From assembly GCF_004152865.1 (NCBI RefSeq), contig NZ_SEOO01000003.1:146068-210067 (forward strand): a stretch of 64,000 nt of DNA. The letters run 5' to 3'. The DNA comes from Sphingobium cupriresistens (lineage in GTDB: Bacteria; Pseudomonadota; Alphaproteobacteria; Sphingomonadales; Sphingomonadaceae). The position numbers and the translations under genes are program-made. Below, in pieces: positions 17,566-25,418 of the stretch; positions within the stretch are counted from its first letter, which is position 1; every line of letters starts with the position of its first letter. The notes under the pieces are model-generated. The model was given only the letters and a program-made list of their open reading frames with translations, was not told where the DNA came from and did not search any database.

Positions 17566-17582
17566 ATGTTATGTTGTAACTT
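17566..17582 (+). promoter_or_regulatory. Candidate Zur box upstream of the MerC-like gene
   Basis: The 17-mer ATGTTATGTTGTAACTT matches the proteobacterial Zur consensus core ATGTTATANTATAACAT at 13 of the 16 defined positions. It also lies inside a wider TTACAA/TTGTAA inverted repeat (17561-17579). It is 29 bp before the ATG at 17612, where a repressor would block transcription. The identification is by my own alignment to the remembered consensus. Confidence 0.55.
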
Positions 17583-17611
17583 ACGGTCGGCTGGCCTATG
17601 TAATCGCGACC

Positions 17612-17989
17612 ATGAAGTTGACCTTGCGCCATGCCCTGTTGAGCGGCCGGATCGATCGCATCGCGATCGCGCTGTCGGGGCTGTGCGTCGCCCATTGCTT
17701 CGCCACGGCGGTGATATTGGGCCTGCTGGCATCGGCGGGGGGCATGTTCGACAGCCCTATATTCCACGAAGCCGGGCTGGTGCTGGCGATCCTGCTGGGC
17801 GCGGTGGCGCTGGGCCATGGCGCGCTGGTCCATGGCTATATGATGCCCGCGGCGATCGGATCGCTGGGGCTGGGGGTGATGGCCGGCGCGCTCACCATGG
17901 ACCATGGGTTGCAGGAAGGCGTCTATACGCTGATCGGCGTCGGCATCCTGGCGCTGGGCCACGACCTCAACCATCGCGCCGGCCGTTAG
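17612..17989 (+). CDS. MerC-domain small membrane protein
   Basis: The 125-residue protein has four predicted membrane helices. It carries the Cys pair CVAHC in the first helix that is typical of MerC-like proteins, and a His-rich end (LGHDLNHRAGR). MerC of mercury operons imports Hg(II), but chromosomal copies without mer genes are widespread in sphingomonads and are more likely tied to another metal. A Zur-type box lies just upstream, pointing to zinc limitation as the inducing condition. The domain call is good; the transported metal, if any, is inferred. Confidence 0.78.
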   Translation: MKLTLRHALLSGRIDRIAIALSGLCVAHCFATAVILGLLASAGGMFDSPIFHEAGLVLAILLGAVALGHGALVHGYMMPAAIGSLGLGVMAGALTMDHGLQEGVYTLIGVGILALGHDLNHRAGR

Positions 17990-18010
17990 AATCGGCTGCA
18001 ATATGTGAGG

Positions 18011-19027
18011 TCAGGGAGTCTGAATGGCTCCCTTTTTTCGTTCAGCGGCTTTTGTGTCGATCCGATGCTCGCCCTTCACCCAGCGCACGGTGCCGGTGCT
18101 GGCGCGCATCACCACGCTCTCGGTGGTCAGCTTGCCGCCGGGCAGGCGCTTGACTCCGTCGAGCAGCGAGCCGTCGGTCACGCCGGTCGCGGCGAAGATG
18201 CAGTCGCCCTTCGCCAGTTCATTGAGGTCATAGATTTTTTCGAGATCGGTGATGCCCCATTTGCGGGCGCGCCCTTTCTCATCCTCGTTGCGGAACAGCA
18301 GCTTGCCCTTGAACTGGCCGCCGACACAGCGCAGCGCGGCGCAGGCGAGCACCCCTTCTGGCGCGCCGCCCGATCCCATATAGATGTCGATCGTGGTTTC
18401 CGGGTCGGTGGTGGCGATGACCCCGGCGACGTCGCCGTCGGGGATCAGCATGATGCCGCAACCGATAGCGCGCAGTTCGCCGATCAGCTTTTCGTGGCGG
18501 GGCCGGTCCAGCACGCAGACGATGATTTCGTGCGGATCGACGCCCTTGGCGCGGGCGACCGATTCGACATTCTCCCGCACCGACTGTTTGAGGTCGATCG
18601 TGCCGTCGGGATAGCCGGGGCCGATCGCCAGCTTTTCCATATAGACATCGGGCGCGTTGAGCAGGCCGCCTTCTTCCGAAATGGCCAGCACGGCCAGGGC
18701 GTTCGGACCGGCCTTGGCGGTGATAGTGGTCCCTTCGAGCGGATCGAGCGCGATGTCGATCCGCGGCCCGGTGCCGATGGCGTTGCCGACCTTCTCGCCG
18801 ATATAAAGCATAGGCGCTTCGTCCCGCTCGCCTTCGCCGATGACGACGGTGCCGTCCATATAAAGGTCGTTGAAGGCGAGGCGCATCGCTTCCACGGCGG
18901 CGGCGTCGGCCGCTTTTTCGTCGCCGCGGCCGATCAGCTTCGATGCGGCGATCGCGGCCGCTTCGGTGACGCGGACCATTTCGAGCACCAGGACGCGATC
19001 CAGAGTCGAGCTTGCCTGCACCATCAT
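18011..19027 (-). CDS. glpX: Fructose-1,6-bisphosphatase class II
   Basis: The 338-residue protein is a GlpX-type Li+-sensitive phosphatase. Characteristic segments are VVIGEGERDEAPMLYIGE and the metal site DIALDPLEGTT, then GYPDGTIDLKQS and GSGGAPEGVLACAALRCVGGQ. It removes the 1-phosphate of fructose 1,6-bisphosphate in gluconeogenesis, which would help glycerol-derived carbon reach hexose. Two tandem Met codons make the start 19027 or 19024. In related genomes it commonly follows hom; here a plus-strand gene separates them. Confidence 0.95.
   Translation of the reverse strand: MMVQASSTLDRVLVLEMVRVTEAAAIAASKLIGRGDEKAADAAAVEAMRLAFNDLYMDGTVVIGEGERDEAPMLYIGEKVGNAIGTGPRIDIALDPLEGTTITAKAGPNALAVLAISEEGGLLNAPDVYMEKLAIGPGYPDGTIDLKQSVRENVESVARAKGVDPHEIIVCVLDRPRHEKLIGELRAIGCGIMLIPDGDVAGVIATTDPETTIDIYMGSGGAPEGVLACAALRCVGGQFKGKLLFRNEDEKGRARKWGITDLEKIYDLNELAKGDCIFAATGVTDGSLLDGVKRLPGGKLTTESVVMRASTGTVRWVKGEHRIDTKAAERKKGAIQTP
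18014..18038 (+). terminator. Terminator of the MerC-like gene lying within glpX
   Basis: A GGGAG...CTCCC stem (18014-18032) is followed by six T (18033-18038) on the plus strand, 25 bp after the MerC-like stop. The same bases encode the last codons of the convergent glpX (stop at 18011), so one stretch serves as coding sequence on one strand and terminator on the other. Confidence 0.65.
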
Positions 19028-19165
19028 TTTCCTCTGCCTTTTTTATCGATCGATCCGATAGGCGTCTCGTCGGTTCTTGTCGAGCGAGGAGGCCGGAGCC
19101 ATGATCCATGGCGCAACGATTGGCCGCGACATGATGCGGCCATGATTGGCTGCTTTTCTGGCATC

Positions 19166-19597
19166 ATGACCCGGTTCCTCCTTTTCGCCCCGCTGGCGAT
19201 GGCATCGTCCGCTCATGCGCAGGATACAGGCGAGGATGCGCTGATGGCCGCCTACCGGGCCAAGACGCAGGCAGTCCGTCCGTGCGACCGCAGCGGTGAT
19301 GCGATCGTGGTGTGCGGCACGCGGGCGGAGCGCAATGCGCGCGAGCGGCTGCCTTTACCCCGTGCCAGCGATGGCGGCGCCGCGCCGTTGCGGGGAGAAG
19401 CGCCGCGCGCCTCGGCCGTCGCCGTACGACAGGGCAGTTGCGGCGTGGTCGGCGGACAGGGCGCCGGCTGCACTGGCGGCTTGCCGGTGTTCCAGATGAT
19501 CGGCGCGCTGGCCAGGGGCGTGCAGGCGATCGTCGATCCCGATGCCGACCTGTCGCCACCGCCGCCCGAACGCATCCAGGGCGCCGGGCGGCATTAG
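19166..19597 (+). CDS. Exported hypothetical protein with VVCG motif
   Basis: The product has 143 residues from the ATG at 19166, with a signal peptide (MTRFLLFAPLAMASSAHAQ). The mature part contains CDRSGDAIVVCGTRAERN...RLPLP, a pattern recurring in small exported proteins of sphingomonads, and two further Cys (SCGVVGGQGAGC). An in-frame ATG at 19142 would add eight residues. No function is known. It lies on the opposite strand between glpX and hom. The signal peptide and the family-like motif support a real gene. Confidence 0.68.
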   Translation: MTRFLLFAPLAMASSAHAQDTGEDALMAAYRAKTQAVRPCDRSGDAIVVCGTRAERNARERLPLPRASDGGAAPLRGEAPRASAVAVRQGSCGVVGGQGAGCTGGLPVFQMIGALARGVQAIVDPDADLSPPPPERIQGAGRH

Positions 19598-19602
19598 GCA
19601 TA

Positions 19603-20922
19603 TCAGTCGAGAATATGCATGACCATGGGCGTGTCGAGCAGGCTGTCGGACCCCGCCAGTCGCTCCAGCGTCTCGTGCACGCAGCGCTCTTCGCCGGCAT
19701 GGGTGACGATGGCGACCAGAACGCCATCGTCCTGATTGGCGCCACGCTGGATCATGCTTTCGATCGATACGCCCGCGTCGCGGGTGGCGGCGGCGATCTC
19801 GGCCAGCACGCCTGGGCGATCCTGCACCTTGAAGCGCAGATAGCTGCGACCGATTCGCGCGCCGGCGTCTGCGCTGTTCTGCGGCGTCAGGGCGGCGACC
19901 GGCATGGCGAAGGCGTCGCCATATTCGTCGCGGGCGACGTCGATCAGGTCGGCGACCACGGCGGAAGCGGTCGGACCATCGCCCGCGCCCCGGCCCTGGA
20001 AGAACAGGCGGCCGACGAAATTGCCTTCCGCCACCACGGCGTTCAGCGATCCATCGACATGGGCGAGCGGATGATCGAGCGGCACCAGCATCGGGTGGAC
20101 GCGCTGGAACAGGCCTCCCCCTGGTCTACGGGTGTCCCCATTCTGCGCCATGCCGACCAGGCGGATGCGGAAGCCCAGCGCAGCGGCTTCGGCGATGTCG
20201 GCGGCGATGACGTGGCGTATGCCGGTGGTCGCGACCGCGTCGAAATCCAGTTCGGTGCCGAAGGCGAGGCTGGCGAGGATGGTCAGCTTGTGCGCGGCAT
20301 CGACGCCGTCGATGTCGAAGCTCGGATCGGCCTCGGCATAGCCCAGATCCTGCGCTTCCTTCAGCACCTCGTCGAACCCCCGGCCTTCCTTCTCCATCGT
20401 GGTCAGGATATAATTGCAGGTGCCGTTGAGGATGCCGTATACGCGGCTGATCTCATTGGCGGCGGCACCTTCGCGCATCCCCTTGATGACAGGGATGCCG
20501 CCGGCGACTGCGGCCTCATATTTCAGCGCGGTGCCGCCCGTCTCGGCGAGCCGGGCGAGGTCCAGGCCATGATGCGCCAGCATCGCCTTGTTGGCGGTGA
20601 CGAAGGGCTTGCCCAAGGTCAGGCACTGGCGCGCCAAGGTGAGGGCGGGGCCATCCGCGCCGCCGATCAGTTCCACGACGACATCGACATCGTCGCGCGT
20701 GGCGAGCGTCGTCATGTCGTCCACCCATTCATAGGGCGACAGATCGACGCCACGATCCTTGTTCCGGTCGCGCGCGGAGATGGCGACGATCTGAATCGGG
20801 CAGCCGGCGCGGCGCGCAATCAGGTCGCCATTGGTGTTGAGCAGCCGAATCACCCCTCCGCCCACCGTGCCGAGGCCGACAAGCGCGACGCGCAGCGGGG
20901 CATGGCGGTGCAGATTGGTCAT
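19603..20922 (-). CDS. hom: Homoserine dehydrogenase
   Basis: The 439-residue enzyme reduces aspartate semialdehyde to homoserine with NAD(P)H on the way to threonine and methionine. The nucleotide-binding motif VALVGLGTVGGGVI is at the N-terminus. The catalytic domain shows LNGTCNYILTTM and EADPSFDIDGVDAAHKL. A C-terminal ACT domain (about 355-439, DRPGVLAEIAAATRDAGVSIESMIQ) should provide feedback control by threonine. Length and order of domains are standard. Confidence 0.95.
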   Translation of the reverse strand: MTNLHRHAPLRVALVGLGTVGGGVIRLLNTNGDLIARRAGCPIQIVAISARDRNKDRGVDLSPYEWVDDMTTLATRDDVDVVVELIGGADGPALTLARQCLTLGKPFVTANKAMLAHHGLDLARLAETGGTALKYEAAVAGGIPVIKGMREGAAANEISRVYGILNGTCNYILTTMEKEGRGFDEVLKEAQDLGYAEADPSFDIDGVDAAHKLTILASLAFGTELDFDAVATTGIRHVIAADIAEAAALGFRIRLVGMAQNGDTRRPGGGLFQRVHPMLVPLDHPLAHVDGSLNAVVAEGNFVGRLFFQGRGAGDGPTASAVVADLIDVARDEYGDAFAMPVAALTPQNSADAGARIGRSYLRFKVQDRPGVLAEIAAATRDAGVSIESMIQRGANQDDGVLVAIVTHAGEERCVHETLERLAGSDSLLDTPMVMHILD

Positions 20923-21024
20923 GGCGGCGTATCTTCCTTTTTGCGGCTGATGAACGCCGCGCTGATAGCCGCCCGCGCGAAACTGTCCAAGGAAAAGCGC
21001 GGCGTCGCTCGCGCCTTCCCCGAA

Positions 21025-21897
21025 TCACGACGTGGCGCGCGTCCGCCCGCAGGGGCCAAGCGCGGCGATCACCACGCCATAGTCCGCGCGTGCGGCCTCG
21101 GCGTCCTGAACCGACAGGCTGCGGACAGCGCGAGGAGGCAGGGTGGCGGGCAATGTGCAGGCCAGCCGATACCAGAGCAGGGTGCCCGGTTCCGGCGCGC
21201 GGGCGGCTTCATCCATAATCTCGCCCAGGGCCACCGCCCAATGCGGGGCCTGGCCCGGACGACGCAGAATCGACAGGGATACCGGATCGCCATTTTCGGT
21301 GCGCAGGAAAATCTGCGTCTCGCCTTCGCCCGCGACCGTGCCGGCGACATGGAAGGCGTCGCCCAGGCCCAGAATCCGCGGCGGCGTATGGGGCGCGACC
21401 AGCGCCGACAGCACCGCCTTGACCCGGTCGACTTCGGCGGGGGTGGCGGGAATTTGGGCATCGGGCGCGATCAACTGGATTTCGCCGGGGCGCCCGCCTG
21501 GACGGGCGAAGAGGATGACCTGCGCCTTTTTGAGCTTGGCGATCTTGCCCCGCGCGTCGAGCGGGGCGTCGTAGAGATAGGTTACAAGCGGCGCGATCCC
21601 CGCTTCACCACGAATCAGCCCCGTCACATCGGCCTCGACATACAGCCTTTTATGGCCCGCCGGGACCGATCCGGCCTGTTCTGACTTGAGTGCGATGATG
21701 TTGCGAATACGCACATTGGCCACTAGCGGCGCTCTGTCCGCCAGGTCCACAATGTCGGCATAGGACAGGCCGGAGCGGGCGGTGGGTGATTGCGTTACCA
21801 TCTTCCCGCTTTGAGCAAAGGCGGGAAAAACCGCGGGAGATGCGGCGGAAATGAGGCAGAGCAATCCCAAATGGCGCAGGCGGATGGCGGATTTCAT
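21025..21897 (-). CDS. Exported hypothetical protein
   Basis: The 290-residue protein has a signal peptide (MKSAIRLRHLGLLCLISAA...AFAQ) and no recognised domain. The mature region includes SYADIVDLADRAPLVANVRIRN and a beta-rich middle (RLYVEADVTGLIRGEAGIAPLVTYLYD). Such a pattern is common in conserved sphingomonad periplasmic proteins of unknown role. It lies 102 bp upstream of hom on the same strand and is divergent from tonB. I do not recognise a function. Confidence 0.72.
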   Translation of the reverse strand: MKSAIRLRHLGLLCLISAASPAVFPAFAQSGKMVTQSPTARSGLSYADIVDLADRAPLVANVRIRNIIALKSEQAGSVPAGHKRLYVEADVTGLIRGEAGIAPLVTYLYDAPLDARGKIAKLKKAQVILFARPGGRPGEIQLIAPDAQIPATPAEVDRVKAVLSALVAPHTPPRILGLGDAFHVAGTVAGEGETQIFLRTENGDPVSLSILRRPGQAPHWAVALGEIMDEAARAPEPGTLLWYRLACTLPATLPPRAVRSLSVQDAEAARADYGVVIAALGPCGRTRATS

Positions 21898-21971
21898 CGT
21901 CAGCTTCGTCCTATGTTTTTGGCCAGTGGCAAGGATGTCACAGGCAAGTCATTCCGATATGAAATGGTAAC

Positions 21972-22042
21972 CGCAAATGAACAAATCGATAAAGCGTTTG
22001 CGTGCCACGATGCGTCGCGATAGGAGTTTGCGCGGTAGCAAA
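21972..22042. promoter_or_regulatory. GCAAA/TTTGC repeats upstream of tonB, possible Fur-type sites
   Basis: The 250-bp gap before tonB holds CGCAAATGA at 21972 facing TTTGCG at 21997-22002. A closer pair, TTTGC (22027-22031) and GCAAA (22038-22042), is followed by TGA. GCAAATGA-like half-sites are seen in alphaproteobacterial iron-responsive promoters, and tonB-exbBD operons are usual Fur targets. The match is loose. Confidence 0.35.
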
Positions 22043-22151
22043 TGAACGGGCAGGGGCCAAAGGCGATTGGGGTAGCTCGGTCGGCTTGGGTCGTTTTTGG
22101 CTGATTTTGTATAAACCACTGGTAAGATGAGTTAAGGAGTGTCGTTGCCGA

Positions 22152-22814
22152 ATGGCCTATGCTGACCACTCGCAAGGATCGAGTCGGACTGTCTCGATCG
22201 TCATCGTCGCCCTGATTCACGCTGTTCTTGGCTATGCCTTCGTCACCGGTCTTGGCATGAAATATGTCAAAAAGGCGGCAGAACAGCTGAACGTGATCGA
22301 CGTGAAGGAGGAACCGCCACCACCGGACGAGGAGCCGCCACCGCCGCCGCCAGACCAGCCGGTCGAGCCGCCGCCGGTCGTGGCCCCGCCGCCGATTGTG
22401 CAGACCCCAGCGCCTGCGCCGCCGATTCAGACCGTTCGGACGCCCCCGCCGGTGTTCAATCCGGTTCCGGTCGCTGCGCCGCCGCCGCCGCCGGCTGCAC
22501 CGCCGCCGCCGCCTCAGGCTGCAACGCGCGCTTCGCCGCGTAGCTCGCCGGGCGGTTGGCTCAGCGATGCCGACTATCCGAGCCGCGCCCAGCGCGAAGA
22601 ACGCTCTGGAACGGCCGGTTTCCGGCTGGAAATCGGCGCTGATGGTCGGGTGACCAACTGCACCATCACTCAGTCGACCGGCCATGCCGATCTCGACGAG
22701 GCGACCTGCCGTCTGCTGCCGAGGCGTGCGCGCTTCAAGCCGGCGAAGGGTTCTGATGGCGCGGAGATGCCCGATACCTACAACGGGCGTATCACCTGGC
22801 GTCTGCCGGAATAA
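22152..22814 (+). CDS. tonB: TonB energy transducer
   Basis: The 220-residue protein has one N-terminal membrane helix (about 14-36). A long Pro-rich periplasmic linker follows (EEPPPPDEEPPPP and onward, about 52-125), then a C-terminal TonB domain (about 135-220; DYPSRAQREERSGTAGFRLEIGADGRV). It transmits the proton-motive force from ExbBD to outer-membrane receptors such as the siderophore receptor at 61475. It is first in a tonB-exbB-exbD-exbD operon. Confidence 0.94.
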   Translation: MAYADHSQGSSRTVSIVIVALIHAVLGYAFVTGLGMKYVKKAAEQLNVIDVKEEPPPPDEEPPPPPPDQPVEPPPVVAPPPIVQTPAPAPPIQTVRTPPPVFNPVPVAAPPPPPAAPPPPPQAATRASPRSSPGGWLSDADYPSRAQREERSGTAGFRLEIGADGRVTNCTITQSTGHADLDEATCRLLPRRARFKPAKGSDGAEMPDTYNGRITWRLPE

Positions 22815-22886
22815 TCCTGATCGGGCAGGCGCGCGCTCGGCGCCGCCTCGCCCTAGCTTGATCTCATTGAGAGGGAAGTCTTGAAC

Positions 22887-23642
22887 ATGTTGATGTATCT
22901 CGCAGCTGCGGCTCCCAAGCCGGAAAACCCCTATGGCCTTATGGAAGCTCTGGAACAGGGCGGCACGATCGCCTGGACCGTGTTCCTCATCCTGTGCGCC
23001 ATGTCGGTCGGTACTTTCTACGTCCTCTTCACCAAGCTGATCGAACAGCAGAAGGTGATCAATCAGGGCAAGAAGGTCCGTGCGACCTTCTGGCGCGCCG
23101 GTTCGCTCAAGGAAGCCTCGGCCAAGCTCGAAAAGAACTCGGCCTACAAGCAGATCGTCGACGACGGCATCAAGGCCCAGGAAGAGCACAGCAAGCTGAA
23201 GGATCCGGTCGAAGCGCATGACTGGCTGCACGGCTCGCTGGCTCGTTCGGAAGCCGCGATCAACTCGTCGCTCGGTGGCGGCCTCGCCTTCCTCGCGACG
23301 GTCGGTTCGACCTCGCCGTTCATCGGTCTGTTCGGTACCGTTATCGGCATCTACCGCGCCCTCATCAAGATCGGCGCTGCCGGTCAGGCTTCGATCGACG
23401 CCGTCGCCGGCCCGGTCGGTGAAGCGCTGATCATGACCGCCCTGGGTCTGGCCGTCGCCGTTCCCGCGGTGCTCGCCTACAACTTCCTGCAGCGTCGCAA
23501 CAAGTCGATCGCCGAACAGCTCAACGGTTTCACCGTCGATCTGCTCGCCTATCTGGTTTCGGACGGCGCCGTGAAGCCGACCGTCGGTCCGGCCCCGGCT
23601 GCTCCGGTCGCCAAGCCGGCTGTTGCGCCGACCAAGGCCTGA
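22887..23642 (+). CDS. exbB: ExbB/TolQ-type proton channel subunit
   Basis: The protein has about 251 residues from the ATG at 22887, which has GAGGGAAG 8 nt upstream; a TTG at 22881 is in frame. It has the MotA/TolQ/ExbB layout: a first helix near residues 25-45, a large cytoplasmic domain, and two helices in the C-terminal half (LAFLATVGSTSPFIGLFGTVIGIY and ALIMTALGLAVAVPAVLAYNFL). With ExbD it forms the proton-driven motor energising TonB. The Ala/Pro tail is variable. It lies between tonB and exbD. Confidence 0.93.
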   Translation: MLMYLAAAAPKPENPYGLMEALEQGGTIAWTVFLILCAMSVGTFYVLFTKLIEQQKVINQGKKVRATFWRAGSLKEASAKLEKNSAYKQIVDDGIKAQEEHSKLKDPVEAHDWLHGSLARSEAAINSSLGGGLAFLATVGSTSPFIGLFGTVIGIYRALIKIGAAGQASIDAVAGPVGEALIMTALGLAVAVPAVLAYNFLQRRNKSIAEQLNGFTVDLLAYLVSDGAVKPTVGPAPAAPVAKPAVAPTKA

Positions 23643-23756
23643 TTGCCTTAATATTCCGGTTCGGGGACCGGGTGGCGGCTGCGACCGCCCGGTTTCCCAC
23701 CGGACGTGGGCCCCGCTCGACGGGGCGCCATCGACACCAAGGTTAGGATAGTATCA

Positions 23757-24245
23757 ATGGCAATGAGTGTTGGCCCCGGCGGCGGTGACGACAAGCCCTT
23801 GTCCGACATCAACACGACGCCGCTCGTCGACGTCATGCTGGTGTTGCTCATCATCTTTCTCATCGCGGTCCCGGTCGTCGTCCAGACGGTCGATCTCCAG
23901 CTTCCCAAGGTGGCTTTCGAGCCGACCACGACGAAGCCGGAAAATGTGTCGCTTTCCGTTACCCAGGCTTCCGATGGCAAATGCGCGGTGTTCTGGGGCA
24001 TGGCGCCTGTCAGTTCCAGCGAACTGCTGGATCGTGCGGTCGCCAAGCTGGAAGCGGACATCAAGAAGGTGGGCGGCGTTGAGAATATGACGCCGGAGGA
24101 TCTGCCCGAAGTGCACATCCGCGGCGACATCAATACCCCCTATCGTTGCATCGGCGGAACCATCTATACGATGCAGCGCGCTGGTTTCCCCAAGGTGGGC
24201 TTCATCTCCGAGCCGGAACCCGGTTCGACGACGCAGCGCCTCTGA
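23757..24245 (+). CDS. exbD: ExbD-type biopolymer transport protein (first copy)
   Basis: The protein has 162 residues from the ATG at 23757. The single N-terminal membrane helix carries the essential Asp (INTTPLVDVMLVLLIIFLIAVP), followed by a periplasmic domain. Compared with the second copy at 24270 it has an extra central segment with two Cys (KCAVFWG, YRCIGG) that might form a disulfide. It is part of the motor complex with ExbB. Two consecutive ExbD genes are common in sphingomonads and suggest a heterodimeric ExbD pair. Confidence 0.93.
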   Translation: MAMSVGPGGGDDKPLSDINTTPLVDVMLVLLIIFLIAVPVVVQTVDLQLPKVAFEPTTTKPENVSLSVTQASDGKCAVFWGMAPVSSSELLDRAVAKLEADIKKVGGVENMTPEDLPEVHIRGDINTPYRCIGGTIYTMQRAGFPKVGFISEPEPGSTTQRL

Positions 24246-24269
24246 CCAGCTGATTAAGGAGATTTCGCT

Positions 24270-24692
24270 ATGGCCATGAGCATGGGTTCCGATGAAGGCG
24301 AACCGATGATGGAAATGAACACGACGCCGTTGATCGACGTCATGCTCGTTCTCCTCATCATGTTCATCATCACCATCCCGATCCAGACCCACGCGGTGAA
24401 GATCGACCTGCCGCAGAACGCGCCGCCGACGGACAGCGTGATCGACCCGGTCAAGAACAAGGTTGCGATCGACCCCGCCGGGATCATTACCTGGAATGGA
24501 TCGCCGATCGACCTGCTGACTCTGCGTCAGTACCTCCAGCAGTCGCTGCGTTTGCCCGTCGAGCCGGAACTCCAGTTCCAGCCCAACGCGCAGACCCGCT
24601 ATGTGACGGTTGATGAAGTATTGGCCGAGATCAAGCGCGCCGGCGTGACGAAGCTGGGCTTCGTCGGCAACGAGCAATATGGCAATTTCTGA
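24270..24692 (+). CDS. exbD: ExbD-type biopolymer transport protein (second copy)
   Basis: The 140-residue ExbD paralogue starts 24 bp after the first copy. MNTTPLIDVMLVLLIMFIITIPIQ contains the proton-binding Asp in the membrane helix. The periplasmic domain ends YVTVDEVLAEIKRAGVTKLGFVGNEQY, the usual ExbD ending. It lacks the Cys pair of its neighbour. It is the last gene of the operon and is followed by a clear terminator. Confidence 0.93.
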   Translation: MAMSMGSDEGEPMMEMNTTPLIDVMLVLLIMFIITIPIQTHAVKIDLPQNAPPTDSVIDPVKNKVAIDPAGIITWNGSPIDLLTLRQYLQQSLRLPVEPELQFQPNAQTRYVTVDEVLAEIKRAGVTKLGFVGNEQYGNF

Positions 24693-24786
24693 CCGCTGAC
24701 TTCCGGCAACGGCCATCCGCGCAAGACTTCCCGTTTTTGCGGATCGGCCATGCCGGACCAGGCATCAGATGATTGCCGCTATTCAA

Positions 24787-24812
24787 GGGTCGCCTTCGGG
24801 CGGCCCTTTTTT
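24787..24812 (+). terminator. Terminator of the tonB-exbBD operon
   Basis: GGG-T-CGCC pairs with GGCG-G-CCC around a TTCG tetraloop (24787-24806), followed by six T. This is a textbook intrinsic terminator. The rest of the 350-bp gap to the next gene shows no other feature. Confidence 0.85.
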
Positions 24813-25044
24813 GTGTGTCGTCCATGCCGGGCGAATGCCGGCGAGCGAAGGCAAAAAAAGGGACCGAGCGGCTCTGCGCCATGCTTGGAAAGGGCGTGAT
24901 AGGGCCAAGCACAAACCCATGGCGGGACGTGGCTTCTGGACATGCAATTGCTCCGGCGACTTTTGCGGCAGTCACGACAGGCCGGCTTAACCTTTTGCTT
25001 ACTTCGATCGTCGATGGTGGGTCAGAGGTGGCGCGGTATCGATC

Positions 25045-25374
25045 ATGAGTGCGGAACGGAAATCAGAATATGACCGCAAGGACCGTGCGGCGGAGCGTCG
25101 CCACGTCCAGATCGCGGTCAAGGTCCGGCGACCGGGTGAAACCTGGTTCACCAGCCGGATCACCGACGTATCCACCACCGGATTTCGTCTGCAGAGCTTC
25201 ATGAAGCTGACGGTCGGTAGAGACCTCTGGGTCATGCTGCCGGGTTTCGAGGGGCGGCGCGCCCGCGTGTTATGGACTCGTGGTCCCGAATCGGGCTGCA
25301 CCTTCGAACGGCCGCTTCACCCCGCGATCCTCGACCATATCGTGCGCTTGAACGCGGCCGCCGGCTCCTACTGA
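25045..25374 (+). CDS. PilZ-domain protein
   Basis: The 109-residue protein is a single PilZ domain. The c-di-GMP binding residues are present as an Arg cluster (AERRHVQIAVKVRR) and DVSTTGF, the D/N-x-S-x-x-G motif. No other domain is attached, so it probably binds c-di-GMP and acts on a partner. The diguanylate cyclase at 15754 is a possible source of the signal. It stands alone, convergent with the ABC exporter. Confidence 0.85.
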   Translation: MSAERKSEYDRKDRAAERRHVQIAVKVRRPGETWFTSRITDVSTTGFRLQSFMKLTVGRDLWVMLPGFEGRRARVLWTRGPESGCTFERPLHPAILDHIVRLNAAAGSY

Positions 25375-25418
25375 CGCGGCGGGCAGGACATCGCTAGGGC
25401 ATTTAGAGCGACGGCGGT

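Noticed and set aside
18005..19597. 530-codon plus-strand frame across glpX
   Set aside because: Only the last 143 codons (from 19166) have a signal peptide and a protein-like composition; the rest is antisense to glpX.
19312..21684. 790-codon plus-strand frame
   Set aside because: It is antisense to hom and the exported hypothetical gene and has shadow-type composition.
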